This document shows positions 1 through 5,599 of a DNA stretch of 8,924 bases, piece after piece. The notes beneath the pieces were generated by a model, which saw nothing but the letters and a program-made list of their open reading frames with translations, made no database searches and was not told the DNA's origin. Made by a program: the position numbers and the translations under genes. The stretch is from positions 1 through 8,924 of the forward strand of contig CADBTH010000051.1 in the NCBI GenBank assembly GCA_902797495.1, given 5' to 3'. How positions within the stretch are numbered: the stretch's first letter is position 1; each line of letters opens with the position of its first letter. Source of the stretch: an uncultured Ruminococcus sp. GTDB taxonomy: Bacteria > Bacillota > Clostridia > Oscillospirales > CAG-272.

Positions 1-1
1 C

Positions 2-232
2 GTCCCTTACCTCATCCCGTCGATCCTCCCGTTCAACCTGCTCAAGGCGGGCATAAACGCCGCGCTCGCGTTCCTTCTCTACAAGCCTTTTATGCTCGCG
101 CTCAGACGGAGCGGGCTGATAGAGAAGAGCGCCGAAGGGAAGAAGTACCGCTTCAATATCTTCGTTCCCGCGGCGATACTCGTCATCGTGACGTGCGTTC
201 TGATAATCCTTGCGATGAACGGTATAATATAA
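2..232 (+). CDS. ECF transporter S component, RibU-like (3' end only)
   Basis: This is the last 76 codons of a membrane protein whose start lies outside the window; it ends at TAA 230-232. The visible part reads SILPFNLLKAGINAALAFLL, then a basic loop (LRRSG, KSAEGKKYR), then a final hydrophobic helix ending ILAMNGII. The PFN-LLK segment leading into a helix and a YKP-type loop is the pattern I associate with the last helices of RibU-like S components of energy-coupling factor transporters. These bind a vitamin (riboflavin in RibU) and work with the shared EcfT/EcfA1/EcfA2 module. The substrate cannot be settled from the tail alone, and other S components remain possible. The gene is closed by the hairpin at 235-261, so it is the last gene of its transcript. 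Any FMN riboswitch would lie upstream, outside the window. Confidence 0.7.
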   Translation, partial: VPYLIPSILPFNLLKAGINAALAFLLYKPFMLALRRSGLIEKSAEGKKYRFNIFVPAAILVIVTCVLIILAMNGII

Positions 233-234
233 GT

Positions 235-261
235 AAAACGGCGTCCTCGGGACGCCGTTTT
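235..261. terminator. Bidirectional intrinsic terminator between converging genes
   Basis: A 12-bp perfect inverted repeat (AAAACGGCGTCC at 235-246, GGACGCCGTTTT at 250-261) encloses a 3-nt TCG loop. On the plus strand the T-run continues to 263. On the minus strand the stem ends in TTTT and then AT-rich sequence. It starts 3 nt after the stop of the S-component gene. On the other strand it lies just past the stop of the AEC permease at 263, so one hairpin probably ends both converging transcripts. Confidence 0.85.
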
Positions 262-262
262 T

Positions 263-1183
263 TCATATCAGTAAGATCATCAGCGGAAGCGTGAGGCACG
301 AGAGAGTTGTGCCGAGGAGAAGCACTCCCGCCGCCTCCTCGCGCCCTTTTCCGATGAGCTCGGAAAAGTTCAGCACCATTGAAGCTACGGGGCAGCACGC
401 TATGACGTATACCGCGCACTTCATACTGCCGTCGAGCGGAAGCAGCTTTAAAATCAGAAGAACTGAGAGCGGATAGACGATCTGCTTCAGGGCGACCGTC
501 AGATAATTTCCGATCTTTAAAAATACGTCGGAAAACTTCGAGCAGGCGAGTCTTGCGCCCATCACGATCATACAGAGCGGAGTTGAGAATCTGCCGATCA
601 GATCGACCTCTTCGCCGACGGCGCCGGGGATCTTCGTGTTCGTGAAGAAGAGCGGGAGCGCGACTATGATCGCCACCGTCGCGGGATTGAGAATTATCTT
701 CTTTACCGATATGTACTTTCTGTCGCCCGATATGACCGCCGACGCTATAGTCCAGCCGTAAACGTTCAGCGCGAGGGACGCCGCGGCGGTGAAGGCGACG
801 GCTTCCGGGTTGCCCGGAAGGAGCGCCTTGATCACGGGTACTCCAATGAATCCGACGTTGCCCATGCACGAAGCGACGGTGTATATCCTGAACCTCGCCT
901 CGGCGTATTTCTTTCTGAAAACGAGGACGAGAACGCCGGTCGTCAGAAGCTCGGAGACGAGGATTATTGTGAAGACGATCAGAAGATCTACAGCCGTCTT
1001 TTTTGAATACTCAACGCCTGTGAGCGCGGAGACGACGAGGCACGGCTGGCACACGTAAAGAAGAAGTTTTGCAAATGCAGAAATCGACTCGCTCTTTATG
1101 ATGCGCGCCTTTATCATCAGAAAGCCGGGCACTGCGCACAGCAGCATAACGGCAACTGTCTTAAATGCGGTGAGAACGTTCAT
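263..1183 (-). CDS. AEC (auxin efflux carrier) family transporter
   Basis: The product is a 306-residue integral membrane protein of the AEC/PIN-type family (Mem_trans), full length for bacterial members. Ten hydrophobic segments can be picked out, at roughly residues 4-24, 38-55, 63-89, 100-121, 127-151, 165-181, 196-213, 226-249, 256-275 and 284-306. Family marks are LLYVCQPCLV (41-50) in the second helix and GNVGFIGVPV (109-118) in the fourth, plus NPATV and a short charged loop at mid-protein. Bacterial members move small organic anions such as malate or malonate, or other metabolites, so the substrate here is unknown. The gene begins 4 nt after the stop of the M18 aminopeptidase and has no clear Shine-Dalgarno sequence. 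Translation is therefore probably coupled to that of the upstream gene, and the two are read from one promoter near 2496-2524. The 3' end runs into the shared hairpin at 235-261. Confidence 0.9.
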   Translation of the reverse strand: MNVLTAFKTVAVMLLCAVPGFLMIKARIIKSESISAFAKLLLYVCQPCLVVSALTGVEYSKKTAVDLLIVFTIILVSELLTTGVLVLVFRKKYAEARFRIYTVASCMGNVGFIGVPVIKALLPGNPEAVAFTAAASLALNVYGWTIASAVISGDRKYISVKKIILNPATVAIIVALPLFFTNTKIPGAVGEEVDLIGRFSTPLCMIVMGARLACSKFSDVFLKIGNYLTVALKQIVYPLSVLLILKLLPLDGSMKCAVYVIACCPVASMVLNFSELIGKGREEAAGVLLLGTTLSCLTLPLMILLI

Positions 1184-1187
1184 TTTT

Positions 1188-2471
1188 TCAGTTCAGAAGA
1201 TATTTACCGTCTCCGGCGTCTTTTACGGACGAACGGAAAAACTCTTCGAGCGCGCGGACGAGGTATTCCGTGTCGGCAGCTCCCGCCGTCTCGAAGCAGG
1301 AGTGCATCGCGAGCTGAGCGAGTCCGACGTCGACCGTGTTGACCGATACCTTCGTGTTCGCTATACTCCCGAGCGTTGAGCCTCCGGGGATGTCGGCGCG
1401 GTTTGCGTATCTCTGAGTCGGGACTCCCGCCTTTTCGCAGATCAGTGAGAAGAGAGCCGCCGACACCGCGTCGGTCGTATATTTCTGATTCGCGTTGTAT
1501 TTGACGACGACTCCTCCGTTTACGACGGGGTCGCAACCGCGGTCCGCGTATTCGGGATGATTCGGATGAACGGAGTGAGCGTTGTCGCATGAGACCATCA
1601 TGGACGAGGCGAGCGCGCGGAGGTGATCCGTACCGCTCTTTCCGAGCGAGAGCGATATGCGCTTCAGCGTGTCCTCGAGGAAGGTCGACGCCGCGCCCTG
1701 CTTGGTCGAGCTGCCGACCTCTTCGTTGTCGAATATACCCATTACAGATACCGCGCCGCAGGGCTCAGCGGAGATGAACGCCCTGAGGGAGGCGAACGCA
1801 CACTGCAGGTCGTCGAGACGCGGCGCGCTGATCAGCCCGTTCCACTCGACTCCGTGCTCCGGGACGTAGACGAAAAGGTCCGCGGCGACGATATCTTCTT
1901 TATTGACTCCCGCCGCTTTCGCAGTCTCATCGTCGAGAGAGAAGCGTTCTCCTTCGCAGACGAGCGGGATCATATCGACCGCGGGATTGTACGAGGCGTT
2001 TTCGTTCGCCGATCTGTTCATGTGGATCGCGACGGAAGGGATGAGCGCGACGGGACGTACGAGGTCGACGAGGCGGCACTCGACGCCGTCATCCGTTTTG
2101 ACGACGACTCTTCCCGCGACGGACAGCGGTCTGTCAAACCACGGCGCGCAGAGCATGCCGCCGTATTTTTCAGTTGACAGACGGACGAACCGCTTGTCCT
2201 TTATCATACCGCCCGGCTTTATCTTGAAGGCGGGACTGTCGGAGTGCGCCGCGCTGATCATAAATCCCGCGGCGTCGCCCTCGGGGACGGAAAAAGCGAT
2301 GACCGACGAGGAGTTCCTCGTGACGAAGTATTTTTTTCCTTTTTCTATCTTCCATTCGTCCTTTTCGGAAAGACGTACTGCGCCCGCTTCCTCAAGCATT
2401 GCTGCGGCGTTCGATACCGCGTGATACGCCGTCGGGCTCTTCTTTATAAATTCAAATAATCCGTTGTTCAT
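1188..2471 (-). CDS. apeB: M18 family metallo-aminopeptidase (aspartyl aminopeptidase-like)
   Basis: The 427-residue product matches the usual length of bacterial M18 aminopeptidases, cytoplasmic two-metal exopeptidases that trim N-terminal residues (often acidic ones) from peptides. Conserved pieces appear in order: SPTAYHAV near residue 12, AAHSDSPAFKIKP (74-86, with metal ligand H76 and D78), APRLDDL (216-222, likely bridging D220), FDNEEVGSSTKQGA (247-260, catalytic and ligand glutamates 250/251), SCDNAHSVHPNHPEY (294-308, ligand D296), the IPGGSTLG turn (361-368) and AMHSCFETAG (388-397, ligand H390). The start at 2471 is chosen because GGAG sits 6 nt upstream (2478-2481) and because the only longer in-frame ATG, at 2507, lies inside the -35/-10 spacer of the promoter, so it should not be transcribed. 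It heads a two-gene unit with the AEC permease. Confidence 0.93.
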   Translation of the reverse strand: MNNGLFEFIKKSPTAYHAVSNAAAMLEEAGAVRLSEKDEWKIEKGKKYFVTRNSSSVIAFSVPEGDAAGFMISAAHSDSPAFKIKPGGMIKDKRFVRLSTEKYGGMLCAPWFDRPLSVAGRVVVKTDDGVECRLVDLVRPVALIPSVAIHMNRSANENASYNPAVDMIPLVCEGERFSLDDETAKAAGVNKEDIVAADLFVYVPEHGVEWNGLISAPRLDDLQCAFASLRAFISAEPCGAVSVMGIFDNEEVGSSTKQGAASTFLEDTLKRISLSLGKSGTDHLRALASSMMVSCDNAHSVHPNHPEYADRGCDPVVNGGVVVKYNANQKYTTDAVSAALFSLICEKAGVPTQRYANRADIPGGSTLGSIANTKVSVNTVDVGLAQLAMHSCFETAGAADTEYLVRALEEFFRSSVKDAGDGKYLLN

Positions 2472-2495
2472 ATTCCGCTCCGTGGTTTTTTTCTT

Positions 2496-2524
2496 ATTAT
2501 AATCCATTCGCGTCCCAAAATCAA
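2496..2524 (-). promoter_or_regulatory. Promoter for the M18 aminopeptidase-AEC unit
   Basis: Read on the minus strand, TTGATT (2519-2524) is followed by a 17-nt spacer and a perfect TATAAT (2496-2501). This is close to the ideal housekeeping sigma-A promoter. Transcription would begin near 2488-2490, leaving a leader of about 17 nt with the GGAG ribosome binding site at 2478-2481. Confidence 0.8.
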
Positions 2525-2588
2525 TAACCCCGGCGGATTTGAATGACAGCGCGAATAATGAATTTTTTTAATTTCTTCAAAAATATTA

Positions 2589-2617
2589 TTGCGCTTTACA
2601 AAAAAATATAGTATACT
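2589..2617 (+). promoter_or_regulatory. Probable promoter of the potA-like gene
   Basis: TTGCGC (2589-2594), a 17-nt AT-rich spacer and TATACT (2612-2617) form a plausible sigma-A promoter with a weak -35. The alternative TTTACA at 2595-2600 lies only 11 nt from the -10 and is too close. The predicted start near 2624 gives a leader of about 65 nt ending in the strong AGGAGG at 2675-2680. The leader contains a weak imperfect hairpin (around TAC..GGC / GCC.GTA, 2643-2667) but no riboswitch that I recognise. Confidence 0.6.
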
Positions 2618-2688
2618 TTTTTAAACGGCGGGCTCAATGCGGTACGCGGCGGAAATGACAGCCGTATCACATTCAGGAGGATAAACTA

Positions 2689-4260
2689 TTGTCCAACAAG
2701 ATAGTTGAATTCAAGAACATCTCAAAATCCTTTGACGGGAATCCCGTCCTGAAAGACGTCTCGCTCGAGATCGACGAAAACGAGTTCGTCACTCTTCTCG
2801 GTCCTTCGGGCTGCGGAAAGACGACGCTTCTGCGTATTCTCGGCGGATTCGAGACCGCCGACGAGGGCGAGGTGCTGTTCGACGGAGAGGACATCAAGAA
2901 CGTGCCGCCGCACAAGAGGGATCTCAACACGATCTTCCAGAGATACGCGTTGTTTCCCCATCTGAACGTATACGAGAATATCGCCTTCGGACTCAAGATC
3001 AAAAAGCTCCCGAAGGATATCATAAAGCAGAAGGTCGCGAGAATGCTGAAGCTCGTATCCCTCGAGGGGTACGAGAACCGCAAGATCGCGCAGCTCTCCG
3101 GCGGTCAGCAGCAGAGAGTAGCGATAGCGCGCGCCCTCATCAACGAGCCTAAAGTCCTGCTTCTCGACGAGCCCCTTTCCGCTCTCGACGCAAAGCTCCG
3201 CAAGGAGATGCAGCTCGAGCTGATGTGGATCCAGAAGGAAGTCGGCATCACGTTCATATTCGTAACTCACGACCAGGAAGAGGCGCTCACCATGTCGGAC
3301 AAGATCGTCGTTATGAGCGACGGCGTCATCCAGCAGGTGGGAACTCCTTCCGAAATATACGACCATCCCGTAAACGAGTTCGTCGCAAAGTTCATCGGCA
3401 CGACGAATATCGTGGACGGAGTGGTTTCCGACGACGGCGAGGTCATTTTCGAAGATAAGAAATTCAAGTGCGACACGACGGGCTTCTCAAAGGGCGAGAA
3501 GGTCGACGTCGTCATCCGTCCGGAGCATCTCGAAGTCGTCGAGAGGGAGAACGGAATGCTCAAGGGAGTCGTGAAGAGTCACGTCTTCAAGGGCATGAGA
3601 CACGATATGACCGTCGAGACGAGAGTCGGCACGTCCATCACGATCAAGCTGAACGTGACGAGAGACGCGCCCGTATTCAACGAGGAGACGGGAGAGAAGA
3701 TCAGTGCGAGCGACTTTTTGCTCGACCTGTCCGATATCGACGAGCTCGACGACGTTGCGATCGAGACTCTCGCTTCCGCAGAGGCGTGGGACGCCGAGAC
3801 GGACGAGCCGATCTCCATCAAGTCGGTCGAGCACGAGATCGTAAAGGAAATAGGAACTTATCCCGTCACCTTCACGACCTCCGGCGGCACTTCCATCACG
3901 GTCAACGCGGTGGTCAAGCAGGAAAACCGCGTCGAGGACAAGGAGTACGGCGAAGAGATCTACGCGATGAACATCTTCAAGAAGGTCGAAGACATCGAGG
4001 AGAGCATCGCGCTCGATACGGACCTCGAACTCTGGGCGAACGCTTCCGCGTGGAGCCTCGAGGACGGCGAAAAGGTCGAGATCAGCGACGTAAAATACGA
4101 CTTCGATCCCGAGAACATAAAGCCCGGTATCTACGACGTAACGTTTTCGACGGAAGGATACGAGTACCTCATATCCTCCACGCGCCCCTACAACGAGGGA
4201 GACGTCGTCGGACTCGTATTCAAGCCGCAGGATATCCACCTTATGAAGAAAGACAACTGA
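2689..4260 (+). CDS. potA: PotA-like ABC transporter ATP-binding protein with enlarged TOBE domain
   Basis: This is the ATPase subunit of a spermidine/putrescine-type importer, a peripheral protein on the inner face of the membrane. The nucleotide-binding domain is complete: Walker A GPSGCGKTT (38-46), Q-loop Q84 in FQRYALFPH, signature LSGGQQQ (136-142), Walker B VLLLDEP (156-162), D-loop SALD (164-167) and switch H194 in THDQEEA. PotA-type linker sequence follows (FIGTTN, 236-240; IRPEHLEVV, 276-284). The protein is 523 residues long, whereas PotA proteins are usually about 350-380. The excess lies inside the C-terminal TOBE domain: its first strand (MTVET, 307-311) and its continuation (EGYEYLISS, 489-497, to the end KPQDIHLMKK) are separated by two tandem repeat units (see repeat entry). 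The start is TTG, supported by AGGAGG 8 nt upstream and by MSNKIVEFKNISKSF as a normal N-terminus. No permease or binding-protein gene follows; a terminator ends the unit. The true substrate is inferred from family similarity only. Confidence 0.9.
   Translation: MSNKIVEFKNISKSFDGNPVLKDVSLEIDENEFVTLLGPSGCGKTTLLRILGGFETADEGEVLFDGEDIKNVPPHKRDLNTIFQRYALFPHLNVYENIAFGLKIKKLPKDIIKQKVARMLKLVSLEGYENRKIAQLSGGQQQRVAIARALINEPKVLLLDEPLSALDAKLRKEMQLELMWIQKEVGITFIFVTHDQEEALTMSDKIVVMSDGVIQQVGTPSEIYDHPVNEFVAKFIGTTNIVDGVVSDDGEVIFEDKKFKCDTTGFSKGEKVDVVIRPEHLEVVERENGMLKGVVKSHVFKGMRHDMTVETRVGTSITIKLNVTRDAPVFNEETGEKISASDFLLDLSDIDELDDVAIETLASAEAWDAETDEPISIKSVEHEIVKEIGTYPVTFTTSGGTSITVNAVVKQENRVEDKEYGEEIYAMNIFKKVEDIEESIALDTDLELWANASAWSLEDGEKVEISDVKYDFDPENIKPGIYDVTFSTEGYEYLISSTRPYNEGDVVGLVFKPQDIHLMKKDN
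3607..4137 (+). repeat. Two tandem protein-coding repeat units inserted in the PotA TOBE domain
   Basis: Residues 307-392 and 393-483 of the PotA-like protein are two diverged copies of one unit (DNA 3607-3864 and 3865-4137). By hand, 17 of the first 50 aligned positions are identical without gaps at an offset of 86, including GTSIT in both copies (314-318, 400-404) and EKI/EEI near 336/422. The second half also aligns (AEAW with SAW, then ISI with VEI) after small gaps. Each unit ends in a strand resembling the interrupted TOBE strand: VTFTT (393-397) and VTFST (484-488) echo MTVET (307-311). The segment GTYPVTFTTSGGTSITV has the look of the last strands of bacterial Ig-like domains; that fold assignment is inference. 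Confidence 0.75.
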
Positions 4261-4266
4261 AAAAAT

Positions 4267-4297
4267 ACGGCAGGCGTCAGCCTGCCGTTTTCGTTTT
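4267..4297. terminator. Bidirectional intrinsic terminator between potA-like and alaX-like genes
   Basis: ACGGCAGGC (4267-4275) pairs perfectly with GCCTGCCGT (4280-4288) around a GTCA loop. On the plus strand it is followed by TTTCGTTTT. On the minus strand it is followed by ATTTTTTC. It lies in the 41-nt gap between the stops of the two converging genes and can serve both. Confidence 0.85.
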
Positions 4298-4301
4298 CCG
4301 T

Positions 4302-5447
4302 TTATTTACCGAAGTATTCCTCTATCGTTTTACGCGTCGCCGAGCACGTTCCGCGTATCATGGCGGGAGAGCCGCCTCCGCGGCCGCCTATCGCTCCGTT
4401 TATCTCATTCGCGAGCGCCTTCAGGTCGGCCATGTCCGAGCGGATGATATACGAGTATCCCTCTTTGTCGTTTCCGATAAAGCCCGCGGCGATATTGCAT
4501 TTCGCGGCGGCTCCGTTCAGAAATCCCCTGACGTTTTCGGGGTCCGCTCCGTCGTAGAAGAAGCAGAGGTCGCCGCCCGTCGGCGCGATCTTTTCGAGCT
4601 CCGACTCCATCAGAGCGCGCTCCGCCCTTTTCAGCTTGTACGAAACGGCCGATAGCTCCTCGCGCTGCCTTCCGACCGCGGAGGCGAGATCTGAGCGCTT
4701 CACGGAGTACGACTCCGCGAGAGAGGACAGTTCTTCGTGTTCCGCGATGAAGAGCCTCACCGCGTCCGAGCCGCAGACGATCGAAAGTCTCGTTCCGCCC
4801 TTGTATTTAATAGAGTCGACGACCTTTATAAGTCCGACCTCGGCGGTGCTTCTGACGTGAGGCGCGCAGCAGGCGCAAAGATCGACGCCCTCGATCCGGA
4901 CGAGTCTGACGTCGCCCTCGATCCCGTCCTTGCTTCTGAAGTCGAGGGAGGGAAGTTCTTCCGGCGCGGGATATCCCGAGGATACCGCGTGATTCTCCGT
5001 CACGACGTCGTTCGCGAGGCGCTCGAGCCTCTTCACCTTTTCGCCGTCGAGATATACGTCGAGGTCGACTCTGACGTACTCGTCCGAAAGGTGGAACCCG
5101 ACGTTTTCCGCGCCCCACAGATTGTGGGCGACGCCGCAGAGAACGTGCTCTCCGGTGTGGTTCTGCATCTTGCGGTAACGCTCCGCAAAGTCGAGTGAGC
5201 ACTCAGCCGCTCCGCAGGAGACGGGCGAGTCCGTGACGTGATATATGACGCCGTCCTTTTCGAAGACGTGAGAGACCCTGACCCCGCCGATCGCGCCCGT
5301 GTCGCTGCTCTGACCGCCGCCCTCGGGGAAGAACGCAGTTCGGTCGAGAACGGTCAGATAACGGTTCCCGTCTTCCCGTGACGAGAGGACGTTCGCGGTA
5401 AAATCTTTTACGTAAGCGTCGCCGTCGAACAGCCGTACAGTTTTCAT
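4302..5447 (-). CDS. alaX: AlaX-type alanyl-tRNA editing protein with DHHA1 domain
   Basis: The 381-residue product resembles the editing and C-terminal parts of alanyl-tRNA synthetase without the aminoacylation domain. AlaX proteins hydrolyse mischarged Ser-tRNA(Ala) (some also Gly-tRNA(Ala)) in the cytoplasm. The N-terminal beta-barrel is marked by TAFFPEGGGQSSDTG (37-51). The zinc-site pieces are NHTGEH (96-101, H97 and H101) and CACCAPH (191-197, C193 and H197), the HxxxH...CxxxH set of the editing site. A charged helical, probably coiled-coil stretch (235-287) leads to a DHHA1-like end with GGRGGGSPAMIRG (354-366). This makes it the long AlaX form. The start is supported by AAAGGAG (5454-5460), 6 nt upstream, and by a near-consensus promoter. 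It forms a single-gene unit, divergent from the surface-protein gene and convergent with potA. Confidence 0.9.
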   Translation of the reverse strand: MKTVRLFDGDAYVKDFTANVLSSREDGNRYLTVLDRTAFFPEGGGQSSDTGAIGGVRVSHVFEKDGVIYHVTDSPVSCGAAECSLDFAERYRKMQNHTGEHVLCGVAHNLWGAENVGFHLSDEYVRVDLDVYLDGEKVKRLERLANDVVTENHAVSSGYPAPEELPSLDFRSKDGIEGDVRLVRIEGVDLCACCAPHVRSTAEVGLIKVVDSIKYKGGTRLSIVCGSDAVRLFIAEHEELSSLAESYSVKRSDLASAVGRQREELSAVSYKLKRAERALMESELEKIAPTGGDLCFFYDGADPENVRGFLNGAAAKCNIAAGFIGNDKEGYSYIIRSDMADLKALANEINGAIGGRGGGSPAMIRGTCSATRKTIEEYFGK

Positions 5448-5473
5448 GAGCTGCTCCTTTGTCGTTTTTTTCT

Positions 5474-5502
5474 ATTATACAGTCGCGGACGGCAGAAATC
5501 AA
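5474..5502 (-). promoter_or_regulatory. Promoter of the alaX-like gene
   Basis: On the minus strand TTGATT (5497-5502), a 17-nt spacer and TATAAT (5474-5479) form a near-perfect sigma-A promoter. The leader is about 20 nt, with AAAGGAG at 5454-5460. Both hexamers and the spacer length are identical to those of the aminopeptidase promoter at 2496-2524, although the spacer sequences differ. Confidence 0.82.
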
Positions 5503-5555
5503 TATTTAAATTAATCTTTTAAATTTTGCGATTTATGTAGATTAACTTTAAAAAA

Positions 5556-5566
5556 TGTGATATAAT
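5556..5566 (+). promoter_or_regulatory. Extended -10 promoter of the surface-protein gene
   Basis: TGTGATATAAT (5556-5566) contains a perfect TATAAT at 5561-5566 preceded by TGA (5558-5560), the TGn motif of extended -10 promoters. No good -35 lies 16-18 nt upstream (the sequence there is GTAGATT), which fits an extended -10 type. The surrounding 5500-5585 is very AT-rich. The ribosome binding site AAGGAGG follows at 5585-5591, 8 nt before the ATG. Confidence 0.65.
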
Positions 5567-5599
5567 AAAATATATTTTTGAAATAAGGAGGCGGAAAGC

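Noticed and set aside
183..869. A 228-codon minus-strand frame overlapping the permease gene.
   Set aside because: The arginine/serine-rich translation without motifs overlaps a clear ten-helix AEC protein and crosses the terminator at 235-261.
2472..2507. A longer start for the M18 aminopeptidase at ATG 2507, adding MDYNKKKTTERN.
   Set aside because: That ATG lies between the -35 and -10 boxes of the gene's promoter and has no good ribosome binding site, whereas the ATG at 2471 has GGAG 6 nt upstream.
2624..2688. A possible riboswitch or attenuator in the potA leader.
   Set aside because: Only a short imperfect hairpin with a bulge is visible. There is no terminator, T-run or known aptamer motif.
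3487..4239. A 250-codon antisense open frame opposite the potA-like gene.
   Set aside because: It has no ribosome binding site or recognisable domain, and its composition mirrors the sense codons. The sense gene explains the sequence fully.
3468..4655. A 395-codon open frame on the plus strand crossing the end of the potA-like gene and into the alaX-like gene.
   Set aside because: Its translation is extremely arginine-rich and low in hydrophobic pattern. It runs through a strong terminator and overlaps two well-recognised genes, so it is a frame shadow of GAC/GTC-rich coding sequence.
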